Origin: Streptomyces bluensis | GTDB taxonomy: Bacteria; Actinomycetota; Actinomycetes; Streptomycetales; Streptomycetaceae | Assembly (NCBI RefSeq): GCF_014650715.1 | Contig: NZ_BMVM01000011.1 | Coordinates: 222,688 to 286,687, forward strand | Reading direction: 5' to 3' | Length of the DNA stretch: 64,000 nt | Shown here: in pieces, positions 50,501 through 59,181 of the stretch | Numbering within the stretch: position 1 is the first letter of the stretch | How the letters are laid out: each line of letters begins with the position of its first letter | Notes under the pieces: model-generated | Told to the model about the DNA's origin: nothing | Seen by the model: only the letters and a program-made list of their open reading frames with translations | Database searches by the model: none | Position numbers and translations under genes: made by a program

Positions 50501-51104
50501 AGGCGGCGCGTACCGCAGGCCACGAGTCGTCAGTGCGCCCCAGCAGCAGGATGCGTGTCCGTACTGTGGTCTGGTGCAGCAGGGCGTTGCTGAGCAGCCA
50601 GGTCAGATGGGTCAGGGGCCAACGGTCAGCGTAGTCGACGACCAGGAGCAGACCGCAAGCATCGTTAAGGCGCAGGTCCTGGCTGCCCGGCGGGGGCAGA
50701 ACGGTGCCGGGGCCATGGGTGGCGTTGACCACCTTCCAACCCGCTGCGACTGACCGGGCCGCCAGCTGTGCAACAAGGCGGGTCTTGCCCTGCCCGCCCG
50801 GGCCAGACAGCCAGCGGACGGCCAGCCGGGGCCCCTCATCACGCCACCGGTGAAGCGCGGCGAGCTCCGCTTCACGGCCGGTGAAGGCGACCACCTCATG
50901 GCGGGCGTTGAGCATCCGGCTCGGCAGCTCCCGTAGCCACTGTGGATCGGTCTGCGGGGCGGGGCGCCAGTTCTCCAGCAGATACAACGGTGTCCCGTCG
51001 CCAAAGACATGGATGTCAGCACCGATCACTCCGTACGCGAAACCGCCCTCGGCACGCACCTCCTGCCGGAAGGCGGGCGATGCGTTGGCTCCGCCGGCGG
51101 TCAC
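47556..51104 (-). CDS. STAND NTPase with long TPR array
   Basis: 1182 residues from a GTG at 51104 overlapping the upstream stop (GTGA). Residues 70-330 are an NB-ARC-like NTPase: FTGREAELAALHRW, Walker A GPGGQGKTRLV (101-111), Walker B LLLVVDYAD (152-160). Residues about 560-1182 are at least a dozen TPR units with the repeating phrase GRxxEALxAxEEAVxxxRxLA. Such proteins are signal-sensing STAND switches, often anti-phage. No separate effector domain is evident, so the effector may be the small partner protein encoded upstream. Confidence 0.85.
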   Translation of the reverse strand: MTAGGANASPAFRQEVRAEGGFAYGVIGADIHVFGDGTPLYLLENWRPAPQTDPQWLRELPSRMLNARHEVVAFTGREAELAALHRWRDEGPRLAVRWLSGPGGQGKTRLVAQLAARSVAAGWKVVNATHGPGTVLPPPGSQDLRLNDACGLLLVVDYADRWPLTHLTWLLSNALLHQTTVRTRILLLGRTDDSWPAVRAALANHQAGTSAQLLSPLPSQEAGPRAQMFRAARDSFAVRYGLTSPAGITPPGSLERPDFGLTLAVHIAALVAVDAHATGRRPPDDMAGLTIYLLDREHLHWVHLYGDETHEIRPGERTYRTPPQVMNQTVFTAALTGSLESSTGTAVLKTLRLGPAPERILADHAVCYPPADPTRTTVLEPLYPDRLAEDFLALTLPGHQADYPAQTWAAPTTTALLTDPRLQEARQGFGWLQRRRNTRIPPSWTPRAVTLLATAIERWPHLGPQHLYPLLRANPRLAVAAGSAALTALAALDDIDPSLLEAIESHFPDGLHTDLDVGIAAVASRLAKHRLAHTDDPAERVNIHYHLSFSLTHAGRYVEALTASQQAVALCRPLARSDPAAYEGYLAQCLIALGASLSQVGRRQEALAASEEVVALLLRMQRDRRHWRIATRDLPVLTIGFAHALNNLGAELSAAGRSREALAACEEAVSILRPLAKASPADNEPALATSLISLGASLSANSRRGEALAVVQEAVTLLRRLAHDHPAVHSPALASSLANLSVELESVGRHSEALAASEEAVTVLRRLASQIPAAYELDLGISLMDLGNHLAHFRRLDEALAVFEEAVTVLRRLASQIPEAHEPDLARALTELGSALAVTGRLEEALNTAKEAASIRRRGHDIADSDFQLANLLRNLGYSLPEMGFLEEAVDAAEEAVAMHRWLGADPDTSERYLAEALTDLSDSLAETGREREALAAAEEASAIRRRLGEDQSGTLELSPADMARDISNAWAEMALLEEERQAAAGETRPLGDITGRRGLGIELDVVRFMTGQCAALEREGRTQEAAAMAEEVVVMWRSLARVNPTYHEPGLASMLTDLGALLWDVGRLDKALTTTEEAVTIRRRLARANPADNEPDFAVALHNLSIYLVEMGRRDEALTAAEEAIAVWRRLAKAQPSVYEPELADTLHNLSVCLSKVGRRDEALTAAEEATAIRQKWDGRM

Positions 51105-51583
51105 GGCTGTTCTCCGCCGCCTTCCTGCGGATCGGAGGAAGGCGAGGCAGGACGCATCTGGCCAGGGACCGCGTAGTAGTGGACGTTGACGCTGCTGTTG
51201 GGACCTACGGCACCGAAAGCGGTGCCGTAGTTGCGGGCGATGACGGTCTGCCGCAAGGACTCCTGAGTCTTGGGTAGCGCTGCCCGGACCTCGTCCACCA
51301 GCGCGTGCAGGTCCTCCGCAGCGTCGGGATACTGGCGCAGGAGGGCTGCCAGCCGCCGTCTCCACGCCTGGACCAGGTCCCGGCGCGCGCCATCGGCATC
51401 ATCGTCCTGGACCACCAGGGCTGCATCCTCATCCAGCTGCGCCTCGATGGCCAAGTGCCGGCCGCTGCGGCGGAAGAGATTGGCCACGCTGGTGCGGGTG
51501 GTTTGCCAGGCATCGGTGGCCATCGCCGCCACCACGGTTGTCGCGCCGGTTAACGCCAGAGCCGTTGCCGTTTCCTCCAACAC
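51101..51583 (-). CDS. Small partner protein of the STAND NTPase
   Basis: 160 residues from a GTG at 51583 with GAGGAGGGG upstream. N-terminal hydrophobic helix (ALALTGATTVVAAMATDAW), then a helical region (TTRTSVANLFRRSGRH, LVQAWRRRLAALLRQY, EDLHALVDEVRAALP) and a C-terminal GPNSSVNVHYYAVPGQM. Proteins of this type are commonly encoded directly before STAND/TPR or effector-associated proteins in Streptomyces. The coupled start supports a two-gene unit. Confidence 0.75.
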   Translation of the reverse strand: MLEETATALALTGATTVVAAMATDAWQTTRTSVANLFRRSGRHLAIEAQLDEDAALVVQDDDADGARRDLVQAWRRRLAALLRQYPDAAEDLHALVDEVRAALPKTQESLRQTVIARNYGTAFGAVGPNSSVNVHYYAVPGQMRPASPSSDPQEGGGEQP

Positions 51584-52072
51584 GGGTCCCCTCCTCAGGA
51601 ATGCCAGGCCCAACATGATTCCCCCAGGATGAGCCGGAAAACCGAATCCATGTGGCCCTGCGGCGGCCAGATCACCGTCTGTGGAACACAACAGGGCGGC
51701 GAGAACCCAGCCGCCTCCCATAGGCCCGCGCGAGCTGCTGGCCCTGGCCCCGCTCGACGGTGCCCCCAGACGCTCGTCGACGTGCTCCGCATTGTCCATC
51801 TACCTCGTTCCACGCATGATGCCCGCCGTGGCCAAGCAGTCACGATCTACCCATCGCCTTCTGATCGCGCTGCCGGCCCCTCACCCGAATCAGCGATGGC
51901 ACCACACATGTGGCACCGGCTACGGTAGGCGGGCCCGGTGCTGAGCTGCTCAGATACCGTCCTCATAGCCTCGCGCCACACGGTCTCCCCCAGAGAACTT
52001 CTGTCCGTCCGGCATGACCAGCATGATCAGGACGAATGGCTTCCTCGGGGTGGCGGTCACAGCGGCCTGCTC
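51584..52072. other. No recognisable gene
   Basis: About 490 bp upstream of the STAND pair. Open frames here are short and lack plausible translation starts. It should contain the promoter of the 51583 gene, but I see no element I can define. Confidence 0.5.
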
Positions 52073-52309
52073 TTACACGGGCTCATTCTCCAGCGTCCGT
52101 GCCTGGCGGCGCAGTTCCATCCAGGCGGCTGGAGAGGACCGAGGGGCTGACCAATACCGGTGCCATACGACTCGGGAGGACAGAAGCAGAAGCCGTCGAC
52201 GCAGAGCCGTGGTTCCCGCGGTGGGAGGCAACGTGGCGAGCGCCTCATACGTTCGGTACGAGTCACGCTGTGCCTGCAGTAGGTCATGGGGGTAGGGCGC
52301 GGACTCCAT
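52073..52309 (-). CDS. Small hypothetical protein
   Basis: 78 residues from an ATG at 52309: PYPHDLLQAQRDSYRTYEAL, TTALRRRLLLLSSRVVWHRYW and PAAWMELRRQARTLEN. This pattern (QRDxxRTYxALA...TTxLRRRLLxLSxRLxWHPYW) is frequent in Streptomyces, of unknown function. Standalone gene between the STAND pair and the isochorismatase remnant. Confidence 0.7.
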   Translation of the reverse strand: MESAPYPHDLLQAQRDSYRTYEALATLPPTAGTTALRRRLLLLSSRVVWHRYWSAPRSSPAAWMELRRQARTLENEPV

Positions 52310-52518
52310 GACCCCATTCAAGCATGCGTTCGATTTGCGCCTCACCTCTCACGGAACCCCTGCGCCTACCTGTGTGACTGAGCGCTGCTGCTCGGGCACT
52401 CTCCGCTTCGGTTGGGGGGTCTCCGGGCATGACACGTAGCCGAGAGGCGAAGTCGGCCTGCTGGTCGGTCACGGAGGGCAGGCTCGTCTCAGTCACGGGC
52501 CAGCCGACCGGGGGATGT

Positions 52519-53195
52519 ATGCGGACCGACTCCAAGATCCACGCCTGGTGGATCGAACCCCGGGAGTATGCGCGGCAAGAGGAGAGGCGCGGCAGGCGGC
52601 ACGCGTACGAGAGCGTCGACCCGGTGCGCGCTGCGCTGATCATGATCGACATGGTGTCCTTCTTCGTCGAGGCGAATCCGTACGTCCGCGGCGTCGTGCC
52701 CAACATCAACCGCATAGCTGATGCACTGCGCACAGATGGAGGCCCGGTCGCCTGGGTGCTGCCAGCTAACGAGGCACCGCTCGGGGGTGTGAGCAGCGAT
52801 TTCTAGGGACCGACAGTCAGCGAGACGTTCGCGGCGACAGGAGGCGAAGGTTCACTGCGCTCGCGCCTGTGGCACGCCCTCGACGCCCGACAAGGCGACC
52901 TCGTGGTGGAGAAGACCGCCTACAGCGCATTCTTCCCCGGACGCTCGCCGCTACCGGGGCTGCTGGCGGAGCGCCGTATCGTGAGTGTGCCCGTGATGAG
53001 GACGGTGTTGTCGCCGAATGACCGGTAGATCGTGTGCAGCGCAGCGTTGTGGTCCTGGTCGCGCCGGGCCGCATTGGCGTCGGCGACCATCAGCACGCGC
53101 TGGCCCGTGGTGGCCGCGTCCCGGGCTGAGGATTCGCAGCGGACGTACGGACTACGGACGAGGTGCTGGGCTTGATCGGACGGCACCTGAACTGA
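52519..53195 (+). pseudogene. Isochorismatase-family hydrolase, stop codon and internal inversions
   Basis: ATG at 52519: IHAWWIEPREYARQEERR, AALIMIDMVSFFVEANPYV, then TAG at 52804-52806 where family members have Tyr (DFYGP). The frame continues SETFAATGGEGSLRSRLWHA and VEKTAYSAFFPGRSPLPGLL to about 52980. The next two blocks are present only on the minus strand: TVLITGTLT (near 52985-53010) and CESSARDAATTGQRVLMVAD with HNAALHTIYRSFGD (near 53010-53145). The final GLIGRHLN is again on the plus strand, ending at 53195. Confidence 0.8.
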
Positions 53196-53343
53196 CTCGT
53201 CGGACCGCAGGGGTGCCGTGATTCGCCGTCGCCTCCATCTCAGCCGCTGCGAGGGCCGGGAAACGGCCGTAATGCAGCTACTGGTGGAGCGGGTTGGGGG
53301 CGAGGGTTACGGTCATCCGCGGCGCGGCTGACTCGCGGAAGCT

Positions 53344-53469
53344 GTGCCCGACAGGCTCCAGGCCGCTCTGCTCATTGAAACCGAACGCGAAGGTTGGCTC
53401 GGCGAGCTTGAAGGCTTGCAAAGCAGCCTGGCCCACGCCAAGGAGAAGCTCGCCCAACTCGATGCGTAG
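53344..53469 (+). pseudogene. Short coding remnant
   Basis: GTG at 53344: PDRLQAALLIETEREGW, LGELEGLQSSLAHAKEKL and AQLDA, stop at 53469. A helical tail-like sequence, resembling the C-terminal end of recombinase- or transposase-associated proteins, without the rest of the gene. No function can be assigned. Confidence 0.35.
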
Positions 53470-53706
53470 ATCTCTCGGCAGCAGCAGTCCGTCGACCTGG
53501 GATTTCCCACCTTCCGAGAGATTGTTGCTCGTACCACGGCGGTGGCCACACTGCCGGAGCCTTCGTGACCTGGACGGTTGTCCTCCGGCGTTGACTCAAG
53601 GACGCTGACACCGAACGAAGGCCAGAACGCGGCTCATCAGGCAAACCTCATGCGCGCTGATGAACTGCACCACCACGTCCTAGCCGACGGGGCGCGCTCC
53701 AGTTAA

Positions 53707-54669
53707 CCCTGGGTATTCAGCGATATTGGGTGATCTGGCGCCCCGATAGCAGAAAGGTGCCGTTGACCTGCGAGGATGCGAGTGTCTAGGTCGTATCCGC
53801 TGCAGAGAGCAAGGCACCTTTCTGGTGGTCGAGAGTACAGGGTGGGACCGTCGGCTGTTCGTCGTGGCTGACGGGAAGGGGCTGGTCGGGCATGCCGGGG
53901 CGGTGCTGCTGCGGCGGTGCACGGACCGCACGGGACTGACGAGTGTGCTGGCCGGTGTGCTGCCGTTCAGCACAGCAACCGGCTGGCGGGAACGCGCCGG
54001 GGTACTGGTGCACCTCGCGGTCGCGATCGTACTGGGGCGGCGAACTTCTCGGAGGCTGAGCAAGACCGGCTGGCGCTACTGCATCACCGCGACCAACGTT
54101 CGCCACATGTGGGGTGTCGCCGGCTCGGGCCACGCCCAGTTCCTGGACGTGCTGCACCGCTCCCATGCGTCCGTGGAAGACCGGGTCCGCACCAACAAGG
54201 CGATGGGGCCGGACAACCTGCCCTCGCAATCGTGGGAGGTCAACCGCGGCTGGATACTCGCCGCGAACATCGCCGCTGATCTCGACGCGTGGCTGCGACT
54301 GCTGTCCCTGCACGACATCGATGACCTGGCCGACGCCGAGCCGGACACCATGCGCTTCCGCCTCTACCACCTGCCCGCCCGCCTCGACGACCACGCCCGC
54401 CGCTGCTACCTGCGCATCGAGCGGACCTGGCCCTGGGCCACCGCGTTCACCACCTGCTGGCACCGCCTGACCGCCCTGCCCGCCATCGCCTGACGCCCAG
54501 ACCAACAGCCCGACGAGACAAGGAAAGGAGCGACCTGCACGACCTCCGGGTGCCGTGGAACCCCGGCGCAGCCGCAGCGACAAGCGAAGGCCCCCGCCCG
54601 CGATCACGCGGAACAAACAGGGCGAACCGGCGACCCGGCCATGCACTCACGACCGCTGACGAATCGAGG
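53707..54669 (+). mobile_element. IS1380-family element with internal deletion
   Basis: 963 bp flanked by TTAA (53703-53706 and 54670-54673). Ends share CC...TCAGCG spacing: CCCTGGGTATTCAGCG on the left, CCTCGATTCGTCAGCG inward from the right. A complete IS1380 is around 1.6-1.7 kb, so roughly 0.7 kb has been lost. Confidence 0.7.
53825..54493 (+). pseudogene. IS1380 transposase, middle deleted
   Basis: The N-terminal part (DRRLFVVADGKGLVGHAGAV, WRERAGVLVHLAVAIVLG) joins directly at RRTSRRLSKTGWRYCITATN to the C-terminal part (LHRSHASVEDRVRTNKAMG with the catalytic Glu, RFRLYHLPARLDDHARR, TWPWATAFTTCWHRLTALP). About 200 residues with the central Asp residues are missing in frame, so the 222-residue product should not transpose. 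Confidence 0.85.
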
Positions 54670-55917
54670 TTAACGTCTCTCTGGCTGAGTCAAACTCGCA
54701 CAATACTCCATATCCTTGGCTGAAATTTCTGGAGCCTTAAACCACGACTCCTCAACCCCTTTGAGGTTCGCCCCCTCGAAGTTCGTGCCACGCACTTTCA
54801 GCCCAAACCCCAATCGCGCGCCACCGAAGTCGGCGCTCAACGGCCTAGAACAAGACAAATCGGAAGATGCGAGAACACTGTTCCTGAAATCGGCCCCCCA
54901 CAAAAAGACATCCCTCATTTTTACATCCGAAAGCCAGGCGTTTGAGAAATTAGCATAAGCGAGTGTTGAGCCACTGATGTCTGCCCCCTCAAGGACGGCG
55001 GCGCTGAAGTTGACAGAAGTCTTGGTCTTGGGATCCTCAAAGGGTGCATCGATCTCGGACGCCTGCATTGTGACTTGCTGCAGATTGGCTCGACCCATGC
55101 GCGCTCCGCTAAAATCTGCGCCATCCAACTGAGCAGCCGTGAAATTTGCCCGCTCGAGATGTGCGCCCCGCAGGTCTACAGCCCGCAAATCTAGAACGAA
55201 ACCTTCTGGGTCGTTTTTCACGTCTCGGCGGCCAATAACAGTTGCCGCTGCTTGCACATCAGTAGCCGGACGACGCTTAGGATCAGGCATATCTCCGCGC
55301 CCGTCCGCAATCTTAGGAACCGAGGGTCGCTGAGACATCGTTAACTGACGAGGTGCAGGAGCATGCTCTCGAATAAAGGCCGACAGAACCTCCATGATGG
55401 CACCTTGGTCTCTTGGCGAGTCCTGCGCGATGCGCTCCAGCGCATAAATCCCACCAAGGCGCACATCGAGCTTCTCGTCACCAAGTTGACCTACCGCTGA
55501 CGTGAAACGGTCAGTCACTTGGCCCTGTTCAGTGATTTCAACCGTATCGCGTGTCGCCTGTGTCGCTTGTGCTGTATAGACGAGCGCTCCCAGGGCCGCG
55601 AGCGAAGCAATACCCGTCACGGTTGTCTGAGCCCACTGAGCCGCCGCTTGCCCGCGCAAGCTTCCGGATCCGGCTGCCGAATGGTTCGGCGTCGAACTGG
55701 GAGGATCCGTAGGCAACGAGGACGTCGGTGGATCTGCTTGCGAATTCGGATTCTCATCCTCTGCAGGTGTATCGTCGGCCTGCTGTCGGGCTTGGTCGTC
55801 TACGGAAGGTACATTCTGGTTCTGACCTGTTCCGCCAATAGATGCCTCGTCGGACTGCTGACCGGATGCTTGTTCAGGTGTACGGGCCGTCGGAAGGTTC
55901 GGGTCCGCAGTCTCCAT
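54670..55917 (-). CDS. Membrane-associated pentapeptide-repeat protein
   Basis: 415 residues from an ATG at 55917. A hydrophilic, Pro/Gln/Asp-rich N-terminus of 90 residues, one membrane helix (TVTGIASLAALGALVYTA), a region VTDRFTSAVGQLGDEKLDVR...IYALERIAQDSPRDQGAIMEVLS seen in many such proteins, then about 20 pentapeptide units (LRGAHLERANFTAAQLDGAD and similar A(D/N)LxX repeats). The base composition is clearly less GC-rich than its surroundings, suggesting recent transfer. The stop codon lies in the TTAA target of the IS1380 remnant. Confidence 0.87.
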   Translation of the reverse strand: METADPNLPTARTPEQASGQQSDEASIGGTGQNQNVPSVDDQARQQADDTPAEDENPNSQADPPTSSLPTDPPSSTPNHSAAGSGSLRGQAAAQWAQTTVTGIASLAALGALVYTAQATQATRDTVEITEQGQVTDRFTSAVGQLGDEKLDVRLGGIYALERIAQDSPRDQGAIMEVLSAFIREHAPAPRQLTMSQRPSVPKIADGRGDMPDPKRRPATDVQAAATVIGRRDVKNDPEGFVLDLRAVDLRGAHLERANFTAAQLDGADFSGARMGRANLQQVTMQASEIDAPFEDPKTKTSVNFSAAVLEGADISGSTLAYANFSNAWLSDVKMRDVFLWGADFRNSVLASSDLSCSRPLSADFGGARLGFGLKVRGTNFEGANLKGVEESWFKAPEISAKDMEYCASLTQPERR

Positions 55918-56486
55918 AGGTGCCTCCTCGGCGCGTTGGAAGAATGCTCGATCAGTTGGCGAAATGATCGCTGCACAGGATACAGAAGCTCGTCATCCAC
56001 CATGGCTTCATCGCTCGCACACGGGACCTGCAGCCCTGCCTGACACGCTGTCGTGCCGTGTGTTACGACATGGCACTCCGTCAGGAACCGCGGGCCCGTG
56101 GGGTTGACGCCCGTGACCTGAGTACGGGGACAGCCTCGTAGTTCGGAGAAAGCGCGGGCAAGAGCCGCGGTGGAGGGTCGGGCCAGGTGGAATACCAGGT
56201 CGGTTCCCCTCCGGAGTCGGTCCAGGTCAATTTTTCCCGGCGGAACCCGACCCACGCCACCGCCGGGCCGCCGGCGATGAGCGTGCAGCGCTTACAAGAA
56301 CAGAGTTCCCTGTCAAGTCTTTGTGTTTAGGTCCAAGTTCTCGTTGTAGGTGACCTCTGGAGTGGGTCAGCCGCCGCGCCACTCGGGAGGATGGATGCCC
56401 TGCTTTCCTTTAACGCGTGACTCATCCCGTTTAAGGAAGGCAGGGCAGGGCCAGGTTGGTTCGGAGGGGGCCGGCCGTGCGGCATC
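55918..56486. other. Intergenic region with one hairpin
   Basis: 569 bp between the pentapeptide gene (starting at 55917) and the exonuclease-like gene (ending at 56487). A frame with ATG at 56255 reads IDLDRLRRGTDLVFHLARP but overlaps the next gene and has no supported start. The only firm structure is the inverted repeat at 56398-56445. Confidence 0.5.
56398..56445 (-). terminator. Inverted repeat after the exonuclease-like gene
   Basis: CCCTGCTTTCCTTTAA (56398-56413) faces TTTAAGGAAGGCAGGG (56430-56445) across a 16-base loop, 42 bases beyond the stop at 56487 in the minus direction. A likely transcription terminator. Confidence 0.6.
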
Positions 56487-57674
56487 CTAATCGAAGATGC
56501 CGAGCACGCGTCCGCGGATCTTGCGTTGCTCGAGCTTGAGGTGTGACAGGCGAAGTTCACCGATGGCAGTCGTTCTGGCGAGTTTGCGGGTCTCCCAGAA
56601 CGTCTTCATCCACTCCGGATGGGTGACTTCCCAGAGATAGATGGCGAGGTTTTCCCGGAGGAGTTTGGTGAGCTTCTTGCCGTTGAGGATGCGTTCGCGG
56701 ACGTCGATGTTCTGGCGGGGGCCGAGGCACTGGACGGCGGTGAGGAGGTCCTCGCTGTCCAGATGGTCCGGCGGGATCTCTCCGGCCTCTTGGAGGGCGC
56801 CTGCGAGCTCTCGGACCTGCTGGGGTGCGGGAAGGACCTTGGCGGAGTGGAGGGCCAGCATGGCGGCCACTGAGTCGGTGTTGGTGGGACGCATGACACG
56901 GCCTTCGAAACGGACCCGCTGCGCCCATTCGACGGCTTCGATCTGCCGTTGCTGTCCGGTGAGCTCGGCGATGTTCTCGTCCGCCAGGGCGGCGGCGCCG
57001 GCGGGCGTGCCAGGGCGGGTGTTGCCGTGGTAGTGAGTCCAGGAGGGGTTTCCTGCGCCCCAGGACAGCGCACGCGTGGTGATCATAGTCTGCCAGAGGC
57101 GGGCAACGAGCAGGGCGTCCTCGCGCGGGTCGTTGTCGCCGCGCTCGGGAGACATGCCGTGCATGCCGCCGCCCGGCCGCAGTCCGGGGGCGGAAGACGG
57201 CTGGTCCGGCTTGGCGCGCGGGTCGCGGAGGTTGGCCTTGGCCAGCGCGGCCAGGCCGCAGCCGGTGGGGTAGCGCTTGCCGCGGATGCGATGGGCGAAG
57301 GCGAGCGTGTCGACGGTCCGCTTGAGCAGGGAGTCCGGGACTTCGGTGACCATGGCGGCCGCGCGGAGGTCGGCGGTGAGGATGCCGTGGCCGATGACGA
57401 GCTGCTTTCCGCGCAGGGCATTGATCAGGCGGCTGGCGGGGCGGGGTCCTTCGATCAGCTCCTGTCCAGTGACGCGGAGTTCGGCCCCGTTCCATTCGGC
57501 GTGGACGAGCCCGGCTCGGCCGATCACCCACCCCTCCGGCGGTGCGGGGGCAACCCCGCGTCCGTGAGCACGAGAGCCGCGATCGAAGTCGACGTCGCAG
57601 AAAGTCAGTGCCAGTGGGCGCGACCGTACCTGTCCCTGCCGATGCTGGCGGCGGCGCCGTGATGCCTTGCCCAA
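56487..57674 (-). CDS. DEDD-type 3'-5' exonuclease-like protein
   Basis: 395 residues from a TTG at 57674 with AGGAAAGG upstream (an ATG at 57734 is possible). The N-terminal 190 residues follow the RNase H-like exonuclease layout: LALTFCDVDFDRGS (first acidic pair), QLVIGHGILTADLRAAAM (Exo II-like Asp), TVDTLAFAHRI and GDNDPREDALLVARLWQTM (final His/Asp region). The C-terminal half is helical (ELTGQQRQIEAVEWAQRV). It may trim RNA or DNA; partner genes give no clue. An oligoribonuclease-like role is possible. Confidence 0.6.
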   Translation of the reverse strand: MGKASRRRRQHRQGQVRSRPLALTFCDVDFDRGSRAHGRGVAPAPPEGWVIGRAGLVHAEWNGAELRVTGQELIEGPRPASRLINALRGKQLVIGHGILTADLRAAAMVTEVPDSLLKRTVDTLAFAHRIRGKRYPTGCGLAALAKANLRDPRAKPDQPSSAPGLRPGGGMHGMSPERGDNDPREDALLVARLWQTMITTRALSWGAGNPSWTHYHGNTRPGTPAGAAALADENIAELTGQQRQIEAVEWAQRVRFEGRVMRPTNTDSVAAMLALHSAKVLPAPQQVRELAGALQEAGEIPPDHLDSEDLLTAVQCLGPRQNIDVRERILNGKKLTKLLRENLAIYLWEVTHPEWMKTFWETRKLARTTAIGELRLSHLKLEQRKIRGRVLGIFD

Positions 57675-57801
57675 GGAGTGCCCCTTTCCTCCAGAAGATG
57701 TGACGCAGTGCGGTCGCATCGTGACAGTAGCCACTGACAGTGCTGTCTGACCTGGGGGAACGTCTCAGAGGCCCCGCGTCGGGGCCCCCGTCTTCGACGG
57801 A

Positions 57802-58644
57802 TCAGCGCCGCGGACGGCGGCGGGGCCTGACCACGAAGGCGCAGCCGCCGAAGGTGATGTCAACGACACGCACCAACTCGTCACGGCCTCGGTTCGTGTC
57901 CGTGATGTGCAGTACCCCTCCCTGGGCGAGTGCTCGCCTGATCGGCCTGACCGATCCGGAGGGAACCCTGACGACCCCGAGGGACCAGTCCTCCCGCCGC
58001 AACGAGGCGGCCATCATGCGGGAATCCAGCCTTCGCAAGGTCCTCGTGGAGAAGGGATAGGTCAGCGAGATCAACAGGGGAATCGCTATGCCGACCACGA
58101 TGAAGCCGGTGATTCCGGTGGCCTGTGCGGCGCCCGAGACCATCCAGAGTGCGAGCCCGAGAATGCCCAGGGCGGAGTTCCGCTGCCGCCGGCGGCGGGC
58201 TGCAGTGGACCCCCAGCGCCGCCGGTCGGGATAGTAGCGATCGCCGCGGTAGTAGCCGCCCGATCGCCGGATCCGAGCGCGACGGAAGTAGGCGCGAACG
58301 AGTTGACCTGCCCGGTTCCGTTGCTCTCTCAGGGCATCCGTCGACGCGGCCGTGGCGCCCGAGGTGTCCGACGATCCGGCGCGGGGACGATGGATGGCCC
58401 TCAGGGTCCAGGTGGAGCGCAGGGCGATCCAGGACGCGAAGAACACCTTCAGCAGTTTCCCGGGCCGTTCATCCAGAAGAGCGGTCCACTCGGCCTCGTA
58501 GCGCTCGGCGGCCTCAGGATTCCGTAGCTGGCGTGCGGCGAACCGCAGGATCCGGCGCGCGAGCCAGGGTGAGACCTCGGTGAACTCCCCGATGGCCAGG
58601 CTGAGAGCGGTGGGGATGAGCAGGTTGGTTAAAGCCTCGTTCAC
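57802..58644 (-). CDS. Two-segment membrane protein encoded with a PadR regulator
   Basis: 280 residues from a GTG at 58644 overlapping the PadR stop (GTGA). N-terminal PTALSLAIGEFTEVSPWLA and RYEAEWTALLDERPGKLL are typical of a widespread Streptomyces membrane-protein family; hydrophobic segments near residues 165-205 (ALGILGLALWMVSGAA, GFIVVGIAIPLLISL). Arg/Tyr-rich middle. The function is unknown, but the pairing with PadR is common and suggests that it is the regulated target. Confidence 0.75.
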   Translation of the reverse strand: MNEALTNLLIPTALSLAIGEFTEVSPWLARRILRFAARQLRNPEAAERYEAEWTALLDERPGKLLKVFFASWIALRSTWTLRAIHRPRAGSSDTSGATAASTDALREQRNRAGQLVRAYFRRARIRRSGGYYRGDRYYPDRRRWGSTAARRRRQRNSALGILGLALWMVSGAAQATGITGFIVVGIAIPLLISLTYPFSTRTLRRLDSRMMAASLRREDWSLGVVRVPSGSVRPIRRALAQGGVLHITDTNRGRDELVRVVDITFGGCAFVVRPRRRPRR

Positions 58645-59000
58645 CAGGCGCCCGCCCATCGGGTCAGGACGCCTAACGCCAGCTTGGGGCGGGACGGTGG
58701 CGCGCCCGCCGGAGTCGGCAGCTGGCCGCGGCGTTCGATAACGACGCTGCGGGCCTGCTCGGCGCCGGTCGGGGTCAGGAAGTAGAAGCGGCGGCGGGGA
58801 CGGCCCTCGGTGGGGTTTTCCGTCTCCCAGTGGCTGTCGAGCCAGCCCGCCTCCTCGAGGCGGGCCAGGATCGGATAGATGGAGCCGGTCGGTTTGCCGG
58901 CGGCCTTGGCGACCGCGAAGCCGTGGAGCTCTTCGCGGGACACCAGGAACGCTTCGAGAACGTCGAGCGTGGCCGACGTGATGCGAAATGGGGTCCTCAC
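58641..59000 (-). CDS. PadR-family transcriptional regulator
   Basis: 119 residues from a GTG at 59000. PadR winged helix: TSATLDVLEAFLVSREELHG, KPTGSIYPILARLEEAGWL and RRRFYFLTPTGAEQARS. Lacks the long C-terminal dimerisation helix (subfamily s2-like). A TATATATA stretch at 59012-59019 ends 12 bases before the GTG, so the mRNA may be leaderless and the palindrome may be the operator for self-control. Confidence 0.87.
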   Translation of the reverse strand: MRTPFRITSATLDVLEAFLVSREELHGFAVAKAAGKPTGSIYPILARLEEAGWLDSHWETENPTEGRPRRRFYFLTPTGAEQARSVVIERRGQLPTPAGAPPSRPKLALGVLTRWAGAW

Positions 59001-59181
59001 ATCCCTAACTCTATATATGAAGAAGAAGCCTCGGGGTGGAACACGAGAGTCCTCAAGTGAAGGTTGGGGGAAGGGAGTTGATCTGCTGCTGGCGCTGTGA
59101 TGCGGGGCTGCCGGTGTCGTCTGGGATGCCGACCGGGACCATCGAGGGTGGCGGTGAAGTCGCCGACCAGCGGACGGGCGG

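Noticed and set aside
52073..52345. Upstream ATG at 52345 for the small protein
   Set aside because: The extra residues are not in keeping with the family start; the ATG at 52309 is better placed.
55800..56255. Minus-strand frame IDLDRLRRGTDLVFHLARP as a gene
   Set aside because: Overlaps the pentapeptide gene start, has no ribosome-binding site, and no recognisable family.
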